In this document: positions 1-7,751 of the stretch, piece by piece | Position numbering within the stretch: the stretch's first letter is position 1 | Layout: the number at the start of each line of letters is the position of its first letter | From: Dehalococcoidales bacterium | GTDB lineage: Bacteria > Chloroflexota > Dehalococcoidia > Dehalococcoidales > UBA5627 | NCBI GenBank assembly: GCA_028706995.1 | Contig: JAQTVR010000003.1 | Location: 1 to 23,711, forward strand | Reading direction: 5' to 3' | DNA: 23,711 nt | Translations under genes and position numbers: made by a program | The notes under the pieces: model-generated | Seen by the model: only the letters and a program-made list of their open reading frames with translations | Databases searched by the model: none | Told to the model about the DNA's origin: nothing

Positions 1-349
1 GGTTAAGGAAAGAGACTTTTTTAGCCGTGGCTTCCAGTAAAACCATTTTTATATCCGGCAGGGCAATTTTTAAGGGAATTCCCGGGAAACCGCCGCCGGT
101 GCCGACATCGATAAACCGGCTGCTTGTAGTTCTTTCTCTTTGCTTCAAAGCCTTTATCACAATCAAAGAATCCAGGAAATGTTTTACCTGGACGTCTTTT
201 AAATCGGTTATAGAAGTCAGGTTTATACGACTGTTCCACTCTAAAAGCTCCCGGTAATAGATATCAAATTGCTCCAGCTCATAAGAGCCGAGTTTAATTC
301 CCAGGTTAGCGGCACCCTCTGCAAGATACCCCATATTTAATTCCGACAT
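1..349 (-). CDS. rsmG: 16S rRNA (guanine-527-N7) methyltransferase RsmG, 5' part (cut by window edge)
   Basis: RsmG (GidB) uses S-adenosylmethionine to methylate N7 of G527 in 16S rRNA. The first 116 codons are visible, and the C-terminal half lies outside the window. The reading frame is open from ATG at 347-349 to the edge. It shows the family's Class I methyltransferase motif I, FIDVGTGGGFPGIPLKI (about residues 80-96), followed by the acidic strand end LLEATAKK. Before it come WNSRINLTSI and KHFLDSL, both typical of RsmG. The start is supported by a GAGG ribosome site just upstream (TTGAGGATTAATTTC before ATG). A divergent hydrolase gene lies upstream. Identification is from recognised family motifs; function is inferred from the family. 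Confidence 0.93.
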   Translation of the reverse strand, partial: MSELNMGYLAEGAANLGIKLGSYELEQFDIYYRELLEWNSRINLTSITDLKDVQVKHFLDSLIVIKALKQRERTTSSRFIDVGTGGGFPGIPLKIALPDIKMVLLEATAKKVSFLN

Positions 350-369
350 GAAATTAATCCTCAAGAAGC

Positions 370-378
370 ATTATATCA
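370..378 (-). promoter_or_regulatory. Extended -10 promoter element for rsmG
   Basis: Read on the minus strand this is TGATATAAT, a TG-extended -10 hexamer, about 20 bases upstream of the rsmG start. No convincing -35 hexamer lies 16-18 bases further upstream, so this would be an extended -10 type promoter. It is a visual match only. Confidence 0.35.
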
Positions 379-513
379 TTTTAAAAGATAGACATGGACT
401 GTATAACAAACTTGTTTAATATATTTAGCGGCTTTAGTAATCTGTTTCCGCTCGCCTTGAGCCTGCCCAATATCAAGACCGGAGGGAAATCCGCCATGGA
501 AACCTGCCCGGTT

Positions 514-542
514 TTGACTTTACAACAAACTTCACAAATGAT
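514..542 (+). promoter_or_regulatory. Possible promoter of the alpha/beta hydrolase
   Basis: TTGACT at 514-519 is a good -35 match and is followed 17 bases later by AATGAT, a weak -10. It lies 52 bases upstream of the preferred ATG (594). The rest of the 350-569 gap shows no open frame or repeat that I recognise. Confidence 0.3.
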
Positions 543-593
543 ACGATTTATGTACTTCGTTATATACGTGTGATATATAGTTGGAAATTTTTA

Positions 594-1520
594 ATGACTG
601 AATCCGCCATCTGGATAATAGCAGGCATATTATTATTGATTTATCTAGCCATATCTGCTTTTGTGGCTTATTCGGTCGTGCGCATCCCCCGGCTTCCCCT
701 GCGGGAAAATCCATTTTCCGTGGGTTTAGATTACGAGGATGTTTCCTTCCCCAGCCGTAAAGATAAACTGACACTGAAAGGCTGGTATATAGCCGGTAAC
801 AAGGCTTTTACCATCCTTATCGTAACCGGAATGAGACAAAACCGTATCGATTACAGAATCAATACGCTGAATATGGTTAAAGGGTTGGTAGATAAAGGCT
901 TCAATGTTCTTGTTTTCGACCAGCGTGGACGCGGAGAATCCGAAGGAGTAGGTATACTGCTAACTCATTTTGACAGGGATATCGGCGGCGCCGTTGATTA
1001 TATAAAAAAAAGGAACGGCGAAAATGAGCAGATCGGGCTTATCGGTCTTTCCGCCGGCGCAGCAGCCTCCGTTATCTTTAGCAGTGATGAGGATGTCGCT
1101 GCAGTAGTATCTGATAGCTGTTTCACCAGCATATTTAAAGTATTCACTCAGAAAGGATCCAAAATGTCCAGGTTACCCAAACCGCTGGTCAAAACGTTCG
1201 GAATGGGAATACTTCTGTGGGCAAGAGTACTATACGGTTACCACAAAACCGACCCCGCAGATACGGTAGCTAAAGTTAAATGCCCCATCCTTTTCATACA
1301 GGGCGACAAAGATGACTGGGTATCTCTAGATATCACAGAGAGATTACACAAGCTCTCGAACAATCCATTGGACGAGGTATGGCTGGTGCCTAACGCCGGA
1401 CATACCAAGACCTTTTATATTGACCCTGTAGGCTATATCGAGCATATCACTTCCTTCTTTCTTAAGTTCGAAAATCCGGTAGCTAAAAATGAATCGATAA
1501 AGTCAGCTAGTTTACGGTAA
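594..1520 (+). CDS. Membrane-anchored alpha/beta hydrolase (serine hydrolase, S33-like)
   Basis: A 308-residue alpha/beta-hydrolase fold protein. A single hydrophobic segment near the N-terminus (IWIIAGILLLIYLAISAF, about residues 6-23) should anchor it in the membrane, with no obvious signal-peptidase site. The catalytic triad can be read directly: Ser153 in the nucleophile elbow GLSAG, Asp240 in QGDKDDWVS and His270 in NAGHTK. FDQRGRGESEG matches the usual oxyanion/loop region. A GTG start at 570 would add eight residues; ATG at 594 is preferred only because it is ATG, as neither start has a clear ribosome site. The substrate is unknown; family members include peptidases, esterases and acyl hydrolases. 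Its 3' end overlaps the convergent macroglobulin gene by 14 bases. Confidence 0.85.
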   Translation: MTESAIWIIAGILLLIYLAISAFVAYSVVRIPRLPLRENPFSVGLDYEDVSFPSRKDKLTLKGWYIAGNKAFTILIVTGMRQNRIDYRINTLNMVKGLVDKGFNVLVFDQRGRGESEGVGILLTHFDRDIGGAVDYIKKRNGENEQIGLIGLSAGAAASVIFSSDEDVAAVVSDSCFTSIFKVFTQKGSKMSRLPKPLVKTFGMGILLWARVLYGYHKTDPADTVAKVKCPILFIQGDKDDWVSLDITERLHKLSNNPLDEVWLVPNAGHTKTFYIDPVGYIEHITSFFLKFENPVAKNESIKSASLR

Positions 1521-4500
1521 TATCCTCACCCAGGACTTCGCTCCTTATATCAGGCTGGTAATAAGAGTACGCCTCTGAAGTGACGCCTTTAGCTTTAACA
1601 GGAAATAATGCCCGGATTTCGAAACTAAAACGGAGGCTATCGCCCTGATGCATATTCTCTATGTAGAATATTACCTTTCTACCGGCGATATCATAGCGCT
1701 TAATGCTCTTTTGGCTTTGCATCAGGGCTACGAGAGTATCGGTAACCGGCTCAAATCCGGTCGGGATAGAAATATCCAGTACAATCATCCCGGCTTCCAT
1801 CGGCTGCGGCGGATTGAATTCAAGTTCTACAGAAATGGTAACAATATCATCGACCTCGACCTCAGTGGTGTCATAATCGACGTTCACCGTTAGAATATTA
1901 TCGCCTTCCTCAACCTGTGGTATGTTGTATCTCTTTATCAACTGGGCAACAGCTTCACCCTCGCCACTGGCGGTTAACTTAACAAGCGAGTTAACAGGTA
2001 CTTCGACTAGCTGCAAAACGTCGAAATTCTCCTGCGTAATCCGTAGCACTTTACTGAAATCTGCTGTCTCTATATTAATAGTAAGGTCTACATCTGCCCT
2101 GGTCCCGGTGGAATATTCGGTCAACGCCTGCAGTGCTACAACGGTATCCTGTGTAGAACCGTATCCTCCATAGACATTCCGCTGGGATACAAGCCACTTG
2201 GCAGCCCTTGAAGAGTTATAAGTATCGCCGTGATTAATTAAAGCTAAAGTAGCATAAGCGGTAGTTTCGATATTAGCGCTCCGGTTATTTTCCATGGGGT
2301 ATAAACCGCCTTTACTTTCTTTGATAATAACCTCATCAGTTCCCCAGTGCAAACCATTTTCATCTTCTATAGCCATATCCATTAACATTTGATAGGCATA
2401 ACCGGATTTATCGCTGCCGGCAAGCTCAAGCGCATATATAACAAGAGCCAGCGTATATGAGTCATCGATTTCATCTAATACACCCCCTAAATAATTTATG
2501 GCTTTAGCCGAAGCGGTCTCTTCACCAGCTTCCATCAGAGCTATAGCCGTGTAAGCTGTTAAGGCGGTTTGCCCCCGGAGCCCGCCCAGCAACTCCTGGT
2601 GATGCACAAAGCCTACCTGTTTAAAAGAGCCGTCACTATTCTGGTGAGCCTTTATCCAGCGTATGGCATTGTCCAGTACAGAGCTATCGATATAAATAAT
2701 GTCCTCGGCCTGTGCAAAGCTCTTCAACACAAAAGCCGTCAGCCACAGGCTGCCTTCCTCGTCACTCTCTCCAAAGGCAGAGAAACTGCCGTCGCTTCGC
2801 ATATAGGTAAGCTCACGTTGATATCCGGTGATCATCAGCATTTCCGCTTTGGCCATGATCTCGGCTTTTATCTGTCCGGTTTCCTGAAGATACCTGGTTA
2901 TATAAACATCCGGCGCAAATACTATCATATTCTGCTCGCCACAACCGTAGGGCATCTGTATCAGTTGATCCAGCCCTTCGATAGTCTGGCTGAGATAACT
3001 GGAAGTCAAGGCAATATATACCCTGCCGGAGGCTTCGATTACTTCGTATGGAATGGTAGTATCCAGTTCGATTGTATCGCCTCCGGAAAGGGCAAAGTTT
3101 TCGACAAACTCACGGGAAACTCCTTCCGGCTGAATAAGCAGGTTTTGAACTACTGCATCTGCCGCTTCCATACTCTGGGCGATTATCTTGAAATCATTTA
3201 TACCCAACCCTATAGGTTTTATCATGAATTCTACGCTGCCGACTCCATTAGCATCTACCGTTACTGTCTTTTCAGCGTCATCCAGCAGTTCAAACCACCC
3301 TTCTTCTTCTATCTGTATCAGTACTTCCTGAGACTTTCCCAGATAATTATAGACAGCTACTTTTATGGCAAATTCTTCCCCTCTTATCGCGGAATATGGC
3401 AAATCGACCGTTATAAAGAATGGCTGGAATGCCAGTAGTTCATCTTCAGCCATTCCTAACCCGTACTCCTTGGATAAGGCAACTGCCTGAAGCATCCAGG
3501 TCGTTATGGTATCCGGGACTTCCACCGATATGGATATAAAGCCGTCCTCATCTACGCTCACTTCTTCCCATAGCCAGGTTTCAGGGAAGAACTGCCTCAC
3601 CCTCTCCACATCAGCAAGATCCGACGTTTGACTGGAACCTGTCGTCTGGGTAACTACTGCTCCAGCTTCGGCAGCATTATCAAAAGCAATACCCCCCGCA
3701 AATTTCCAGAGTCTACCCCACCAGTCGACTGTATTGGACTTATACTCTGCTCCCTCGGGTATCGTATTATTACTGAGGACTATCATTCCGATATCCTTAA
3801 AAACATCCATGGCCCCCTGTGTGGTTATGGATGGATATATAGTCGCTTCATGAATCTCCAACTGCGGTTGCATATACAGGCGTTCCAGTTCATCGAAAAC
3901 CTGCTGCAAATTCAACCTGTTCTCAGAAAGTATAAAAACGGATTTATCGACAACGGAAATACCTACTTTAGCTTTTCCCTCTGTTTCAATGTTAATTTCT
4001 ATTTTATCACCGGGGGCAGCCTCATCTTGGCTGAATTCCACTTTGATATTCTGCGGGTATTTGGCTGTAACTTTAAATGTCAGGTAATCCGCTGCCAGTT
4101 CGCTATTGGGTAAAATCTGGTACACAAGTATCTTGGAAGAAGGAGCCATAAGCGGTGTTACTTTAAAAGATATCTCGGAATTACGCGTAAAATCAGAATA
4201 TATCACATTGCCGCGAGAAACGATTTCATAGTAGAAATTGGCCGCTTCCCTGGTAGAATTTACCTTAAATACTATCTCTTCCCCTACCTTGAGAGTGCCT
4301 TCACTTATCTGCTCCAGGTGAATAAAATTACCCGAAGGGGAATAAGAAGCAGTTATTACCTTTGATGCCGTCGCCGGCGCTACCGAAGATACAGGCGTTA
4401 GTTCGAAGGTTTCGATGGTCATGGCAACCGCATCTACGGGGGGACTTATATCTACCAGCGCCTTTCCCTTAACGGTATCGATTTTCTGGTGCTCGGTCCC

Positions 4501-4887
4501 AACCTCTTTGTACTCCTTATCAAGATAGGTCACCTTTACATCTATTTGGGCATCCACCGGTTCGTTACCGGGAGTCTCGGTTATCAAAAGCAATTTAAAA
4601 GGCAAACCCGGCTTAAAAACTGAATTTTCAGGGATTATTTGAATATTTAGAGGAGTCTCGGCTACCGTTAGCATCTCGCTGGTCTTTTCTTCATAACCGG
4701 TAGTATCTTCCCTGACAATAATATCAAGGATAATATTACCCGTTCCGGCGGCTGCCGGAGTGCCGGCAACATAACCCGCTGCCGGGATTTCGAACTCTAC
4801 TTCGCCATCTATCCTTTTAGTAAGTGTGGCATATTCTTTCCACTCGCCGATATATCTCGAAGCAATTATCTCGACCTCGCCTGTCAC
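1507..4887 (-). CDS. Alpha-2-macroglobulin/complement-like protein, main C-terminal part downstream of an in-frame stop
   Basis: This open stretch is the continuation, in the same frame, of the fragment at 5032-5652. The frame is in fact open from 5031, so the GTG at 4885-4887 is only the first start-like codon and has no ribosome site. Residues here use full-length numbering from 5652. Visible parts are several MG-type beta domains, a bait-like stretch rich in Thr/Ser/Ala (about 3595-3770), and VRQFFPETWLWEE, the junction seen after the bait/anaphylatoxin region in animal A2M and C3. The thioester motif GCGEQN follows (Cys904, Gln907), then an alpha-helical thioester domain with HQELLGG (His1018) and STQDTVVALQAL, and a C-terminal receptor-binding-like domain. 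In animal relatives the Cys-Gln thioester covalently traps proteases or tags surfaces. No transmembrane anchor is seen, so secretion is expected if a full-length product is made. Product identity is firm; whether the gene is functional is open. Confidence 0.88.
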   Translation of the reverse strand: MTGEVEIIASRYIGEWKEYATLTKRIDGEVEFEIPAAGYVAGTPAAAGTGNIILDIIVREDTTGYEEKTSEMLTVAETPLNIQIIPENSVFKPGLPFKLLLITETPGNEPVDAQIDVKVTYLDKEYKEVGTEHQKIDTVKGKALVDISPPVDAVAMTIETFELTPVSSVAPATASKVITASYSPSGNFIHLEQISEGTLKVGEEIVFKVNSTREAANFYYEIVSRGNVIYSDFTRNSEISFKVTPLMAPSSKILVYQILPNSELAADYLTFKVTAKYPQNIKVEFSQDEAAPGDKIEINIETEGKAKVGISVVDKSVFILSENRLNLQQVFDELERLYMQPQLEIHEATIYPSITTQGAMDVFKDIGMIVLSNNTIPEGAEYKSNTVDWWGRLWKFAGGIAFDNAAEAGAVVTQTTGSSQTSDLADVERVRQFFPETWLWEEVSVDEDGFISISVEVPDTITTWMLQAVALSKEYGLGMAEDELLAFQPFFITVDLPYSAIRGEEFAIKVAVYNYLGKSQEVLIQIEEEGWFELLDDAEKTVTVDANGVGSVEFMIKPIGLGINDFKIIAQSMEAADAVVQNLLIQPEGVSREFVENFALSGGDTIELDTTIPYEVIEASGRVYIALTSSYLSQTIEGLDQLIQMPYGCGEQNMIVFAPDVYITRYLQETGQIKAEIMAKAEMLMITGYQRELTYMRSDGSFSAFGESDEEGSLWLTAFVLKSFAQAEDIIYIDSSVLDNAIRWIKAHQNSDGSFKQVGFVHHQELLGGLRGQTALTAYTAIALMEAGEETASAKAINYLGGVLDEIDDSYTLALVIYALELAGSDKSGYAYQMLMDMAIEDENGLHWGTDEVIIKESKGGLYPMENNRSANIETTAYATLALINHGDTYNSSRAAKWLVSQRNVYGGYGSTQDTVVALQALTEYSTGTRADVDLTINIETADFSKVLRITQENFDVLQLVEVPVNSLVKLTASGEGEAVAQLIKRYNIPQVEEGDNILTVNVDYDTTEVEVDDIVTISVELEFNPPQPMEAGMIVLDISIPTGFEPVTDTLVALMQSQKSIKRYDIAGRKVIFYIENMHQGDSLRFSFEIRALFPVKAKGVTSEAYSYYQPDIRSEVLGEDITVN

Positions 4888-5031
4888 CGGTTTACCAAAA
4901 CTGTATTTGGCTGATATTTTACCGGTAATGGTCTCATTTATTAAAAACCAATCACTGGGAAGCGCTACATTTATTTCATATTTAGGCAGAACATATTCTT
5001 CTACACTGATATCAAGTTGCGCCCGGCTATT

Positions 5032-5034
5032 TTA
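5032..5034 (-). other. In-frame TAA nonsense codon interrupting the macroglobulin gene
   Basis: After ...WKITAKT the minus strand reads TAA and then continues in the same frame with NSRAQLDISVEEYVLPKYE, the conserved A2M sequence expected at this point. The distance from the start (5652) to the downstream stretch is an exact multiple of three, so this is a single nonsense codon (codon 207 of 1382 including the final stop) and not a frameshift. One base change (from GAA, AAA or CAA, for example) would restore the frame. A sequencing or assembly error is equally possible. Confidence 0.9.
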
Positions 5035-5652
5035 TGTTTTAGCTGTAATTTTCCAGTTGCCGAGATTAGGTTCTTCAGATACGGGGAGTTCCAGGGTTGC
5101 CATACCGTATTGATCCGTGGATATTTCACTTCGGAATATCTTTATTCCCCTTGCGTCCTGAACCTCTACTGTAATCCCCTCTTCCAGTGGCCTCAACTCG
5201 TTATTCAGAGTGATAACCCTTATGTTAATTACCTGCCCCGGTTTATAAATGGGTTTATCCGTATATAAAAAGGTAAGAAATGTTTTCTCTACCTTAACAG
5301 TGGCTTTATCTTCGAAACCGTCACCCTTTATTTGTATTTCGTAATCGCCTTCAGCGATATCCGGTATCTCCAGCGCTATTGTCCCCTTACCCGATATAGT
5401 CTTGTGTGTCCTATAGATTTCTCTACCCGAATCCAGTAACCTGACCTCGACATTACCTTTAACCAGATTACTGCCGCTGAAAAGGGCTAAGGACATCTGT
5501 TCCGTTTGCCCGCTGTGGAGCACTTTAGGGATTATTGCCATATAGCTTTCTGCAGCTTCTACATTTTTGGGAGGCCAACCAATTGGAATCAGTGTAAGTA
5601 CAAGTACCAGGGCAACGATAAGAGCAACAAACGTATACCTTTTTGCAAACAT
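5032..5652 (-). CDS. Alpha-2-macroglobulin/complement-like protein, N-terminal fragment with signal peptide
   Basis: This is the first 206 codons of the interrupted gene. Residues 1-33 form a Sec-type signal peptide: KR near the start, a hydrophobic core ALIVALVLVLTLIPIGW, and likely cleavage after NVEA. There is no lipobox cysteine. The mature part begins SYMAIIPKVLHSGQTEQ, the usual start of MG1 in A2M/C3 proteins. It continues with TDKPIYKPGQVINIRV, the hallmark of the second MG domain. The ATG has a strong ribosome site (GGGAAGAGGTGCGCT before ATG). Alone, this piece would be a secreted MG1-MG2 fragment with no thioester. It must be read together with 1507-4887, as both belong to one ancestral gene of 1381 codons before the final stop. 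Confidence 0.88.
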   Translation of the reverse strand: MFAKRYTFVALIVALVLVLTLIPIGWPPKNVEAAESYMAIIPKVLHSGQTEQMSLALFSGSNLVKGNVEVRLLDSGREIYRTHKTISGKGTIALEIPDIAEGDYEIQIKGDGFEDKATVKVEKTFLTFLYTDKPIYKPGQVINIRVITLNNELRPLEEGITVEVQDARGIKIFRSEISTDQYGMATLELPVSEEPNLGNWKITAKT

Positions 5653-5683
5653 AGCGCACCTCTTCCCAGTTTATCGATTACAT

Positions 5684-5689
5684 ATTATA
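5684..5689 (-). promoter_or_regulatory. -10 element upstream of the macroglobulin gene
   Basis: TATAAT on the minus strand, about 32 bases upstream of the ATG at 5652, fits a -10 box. Only a poor -35 match is seen 17 bases further upstream. Confidence 0.4.
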
Positions 5690-5833
5690 TAACGAACCAA
5701 ACAGGAAAAGGTTACTGGTAAGATTTTTATTTAAGATATCGGAAGAAGAACGAATAAGAAAGGCAGGAAATAAAATAGAGCTTTAGATAGTTACTCATTT
5801 CTCCTGCCTCATGTAATGCTTACATAAACAAAC

Positions 5834-6256
5834 TTAGTTTTCTTCTAATAAGTTCAGTTCGAAGGTCAGGTCTTTACCGGACAGAAAATGGTTGGCATCG
5901 AGGGTTATAGACTTTTCGCCGATTTCGGTGATAGTGACCAAAACTGGAGCACCGCTTTGTTGCCGCACTTGTAATTTGTCCCCTACCTTTGGATTCAGGT
6001 TCGTCGGCATTTTCTCTTTTTCTATAACCAATATTAGCTCTTCACGCTTTTGTCCGTAAGCCTGGTCTGCCGGAATGATAACAGTCTTTGTTTCACCGAC
6101 TTCCATGCTCTTTATCGCGTCTTCGAAGCCGGGAATCACCTTACCCTCGCCTATTGTAAATTCCAGTGGTTCCCTCTCCAGAGACGAATCGAAAACACTA
6201 CCATCGCAAAGTTTACCGGTATAATGAACCTTTACCCTGCTTCCATCCTTTGCCAT
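5834..6256 (-). CDS. FKBP-type peptidyl-prolyl cis-trans isomerase, SlyD-like
   Basis: A 140-residue cytoplasmic prolyl isomerase and chaperone of the SlyD group. The N-terminal FKBP half has VKVHYTGKL, DGSVFDSS, GEGKVIPGFEDAIKSM and ADQAYGQ. Within it sits an insert-in-flap region, ending at about residue 125 with the SlyD hallmark DANHFLSGKDLTFELNL. The metal-binding His/Cys-rich tail of E. coli SlyD is absent, and the protein ends soon after the FKBP fold. The start ATG at 6254-6256 has GGAAAGGAAG upstream. The gene lies downstream of the zinc-ribbon gene on the same strand, but an intrinsic terminator separates them. It has no signal peptide, so it should assist folding of cytosolic proteins. 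Confidence 0.93.
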   Translation of the reverse strand: MAKDGSRVKVHYTGKLCDGSVFDSSLEREPLEFTIGEGKVIPGFEDAIKSMEVGETKTVIIPADQAYGQKREELILVIEKEKMPTNLNPKVGDKLQVRQQSGAPVLVTITEIGEKSITLDANHFLSGKDLTFELNLLEEN

Positions 6257-6314
6257 TTAGAATCTTCCTTTCCCACATTTAATAAATCAAATCAATAACC
6301 TGTTATGGATGTTA

Positions 6315-6346
6315 AAAAGGGCATACTAAAAAAAGTATGCCCTTTT
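6315..6346 (-). terminator. Rho-independent terminator of the zinc-ribbon gene
   Basis: Perfect 13-bp inverted repeat: AAAAGGGCATACT (6315-6327) and its complement (6334-6346), with a six-base loop. It starts 21 bases after the stop of the zinc-ribbon gene. On the minus strand the stem ends CCCTTTTT, giving a short U-run. Because the stem carries A-runs at one end and T-runs at the other it could also act on plus-strand transcripts. Confidence 0.75.
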
Positions 6347-6367
6347 GGAAGACCAATTAGCAGTTAT

Positions 6368-6673
6368 TTACTGTGCTTTGTTCTTTCTGTAGCAGTCGCT
6401 GCAATAAACCGGCTTGTCGCCACGGGGTTCGAATGGAACTTCCGTGTCTTTACCACATTCAGCGCATACAGTTGGATACATCTGGCGTCTTGCGCCACCA
6501 TATCCACCGCCGCTGTTACCAAAACGTTCGGTTTTCCTTGCCTGCCTGCATGTAGGGCAACGTTTCGGTTCATTTGAGTAGCCTTTGGATTGAAAGAACT
6601 CTTGCTCTTCAGCACTAAAAGTGAATGTAGCGCCACAATCAGAGCAAACGATAGCCTTATCCTTAAAGCTCAT
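6368..6673 (-). CDS. Small protein with two zinc ribbons
   Basis: A 101-residue protein with two four-cysteine zinc ribbons. The first uses Cys10, Cys13, Cys39 and Cys42 (CSDC ... CPTC); the second uses Cys70, Cys73, Cys91 and Cys94 (CAEC ... CSDC). They are joined by a Gly-rich, flexible linker (FGNSGGGYGGARRQ). The first half matches the common bacterial 'probable zinc-ribbon' family and the second half the CxxC...PVYCSDCY family. The exact role is not known; nucleic-acid or protein binding is likely from the fold and the basic residues between the ribbons. The start ATG is preceded by an excellent ribosome site, AAGGAGGT. The gene has its own promoter, a leader of about 145 bases and a strong terminator, so it is monocistronic. 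Confidence 0.85.
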   Translation of the reverse strand: MSFKDKAIVCSDCGATFTFSAEEQEFFQSKGYSNEPKRCPTCRQARKTERFGNSGGGYGGARRQMYPTVCAECGKDTEVPFEPRGDKPVYCSDCYRKNKAQ

Positions 6674-6674
6674 T

Positions 6675-6720
6675 GGATGACCTCCTTCCTTATTTTAGTT
6701 GGTATGTGTCGCGGTCATCC
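6675..6720 (-). promoter_or_regulatory. Leader hairpin that can cover part of the ribosome site
   Basis: In the mRNA, GGAUGACC (from 6720-6713) is exactly complementary to GGUCAUCC (from 6682-6675). The latter includes the last two bases of the AAGGAGGU ribosome site and runs to just before the AUG. The 8-bp stem encloses a 30-base loop. This could act as a translational switch, for example temperature-dependent. Evidence is base pairing only. Confidence 0.35.
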
Positions 6721-6825
6721 GTTACTTGTGAGTAATTCAAAGAGCATACGTTGAGGAAGCTTGATGAATAAACTGTAGCTGTAGAAAAATAGTACATAAT
6801 GACCTAACTTATAACCACCGAAATC

Positions 6826-6854
6826 AGAATACTATAAAAAAAAGGCTTTGTCAA
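6826..6854 (-). promoter_or_regulatory. Sigma-70-type promoter for the zinc-ribbon gene
   Basis: On the minus strand a perfect -35, TTGACA (6849-6854), is followed after exactly 17 bases by TATTCT (6826-6831). Transcription would begin near 6819, giving a leader of about 145 bases before the ATG. The rest of the 6674-6950 gap holds no open frame that I can support. Confidence 0.6.
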
Positions 6855-6950
6855 TAACAATAATCGGGTGTCTTTTGTAATTAAAATCAAGGTGGTATAA
6901 ATCGTTCAAATCTGTAAACACCTGTCTTAACAAAAAATGATATATTTACA

Positions 6951-7742
6951 CTATTCCTGTTTACTGAAAGACCATATAGCCGCTACCATCAATATCCCAC
7001 CGAAAACGACAACAACCAGAATGTCCTCGAATATGCTCATTGTGTGCCCGAAAATAGAAACGCTCAGAGCTGACGCTGCCTCGGAACCGAGGAATATCTG
7101 GCGTATAGCATCTACGCCATATGTCAACGGATTTATTTTAGAAATGAATTCCATCCATGCCGGAACATTGTTTACCGGGAAGAATACACCAGCTAAAAAT
7201 ATCAAAGGCATTATTATTATCTGCGTAACCAGTTGAAATCCCTGCTGGGACTTCATGCGCGAAGCTACCAGTAAACCCAGTCCTGAAATAGAAACGGAGA
7301 TTATAAATATGGCTATTAACAGTTCGATTATCAAGATAAAACTAAGAGGAATACCCAGTATCGGTGCCAGAATAAGCATAATACAGGTCTGCAATATGGC
7401 TGTCGTCGCCGCACCTACCGATTTACCGAGCAAAATGCCGCTACGTCCTATAGGTGAAACCAGAAGCTCTTTTAAGAATCCGAATTCACGATCCCATACT
7501 ATGGATATTCCGGACATTATTGCACCCATGACCACTGTCATGGCAATAATACCCGGGTACATGAACTGCAGGTAATTAACACCCGGTACCAATGACCCGA
7601 TAGTTTGTCCAAAGCCGGCGCCGAATATTACCAGGAATATCAACGGCATAATAAATGATGATATCAAGCGCGAGCGTTCCTGAACGAAGCGCAGTAATTC
7701 CCTGTAGGCAACCACCCGGATTCCTCTAAATACGTCCGTCAT
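6951..7742 (-). CDS. ABC-2 type transporter permease (DrrB-like)
   Basis: A 263-residue integral membrane subunit of an ABC exporter, ABC-2/DrrB family. It opens with a cytoplasmic amphipathic stretch (RELLRFVQERSRLISSF) and has about six hydrophobic segments. Typical family landmarks are FLKELLVSPIGRSGILLGK between segments 2 and 3, and NNVPAWMEFISKINPLTYGVDAIRQIFLG before the last one. The start has GAGGTCAATT before ATG, overlapping the stop of the ATPase gene, and the intergenic gap is only 9 bases, so the two are co-translated. With the ATPase it should form an exporter; in relatives the cargo is antibiotics, lipids or other hydrophobic compounds. Substrate here is unknown. Confidence 0.92.
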   Translation of the reverse strand: MTDVFRGIRVVAYRELLRFVQERSRLISSFIMPLIFLVIFGAGFGQTIGSLVPGVNYLQFMYPGIIAMTVVMGAIMSGISIVWDREFGFLKELLVSPIGRSGILLGKSVGAATTAILQTCIMLILAPILGIPLSFILIIELLIAIFIISVSISGLGLLVASRMKSQQGFQLVTQIIIMPLIFLAGVFFPVNNVPAWMEFISKINPLTYGVDAIRQIFLGSEAASALSVSIFGHTMSIFEDILVVVVFGGILMVAAIWSFSKQE

Positions 7743-7751
7743 AATTGACCT

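Noticed and set aside
2569..3438. Long plus-strand open frame opposite the macroglobulin gene
   Set aside because: It is a shadow of the coding strand: no ribosome site, no recognisable domain, and the minus strand holds continuous conserved A2M sequence.
4885..4887. GTG as a true restart of the macroglobulin gene
   Set aside because: Conserved A2M sequence continues upstream to 5031 in the same frame, there is no ribosome site, and the product would lack a signal peptide.
5761..5809. Inverted repeat AGGCAGGA ... TCCTGCCT after the FKBP gene as terminator
   Set aside because: The loop is 33 bases and no clean U-run follows on the minus strand; too weak to annotate.
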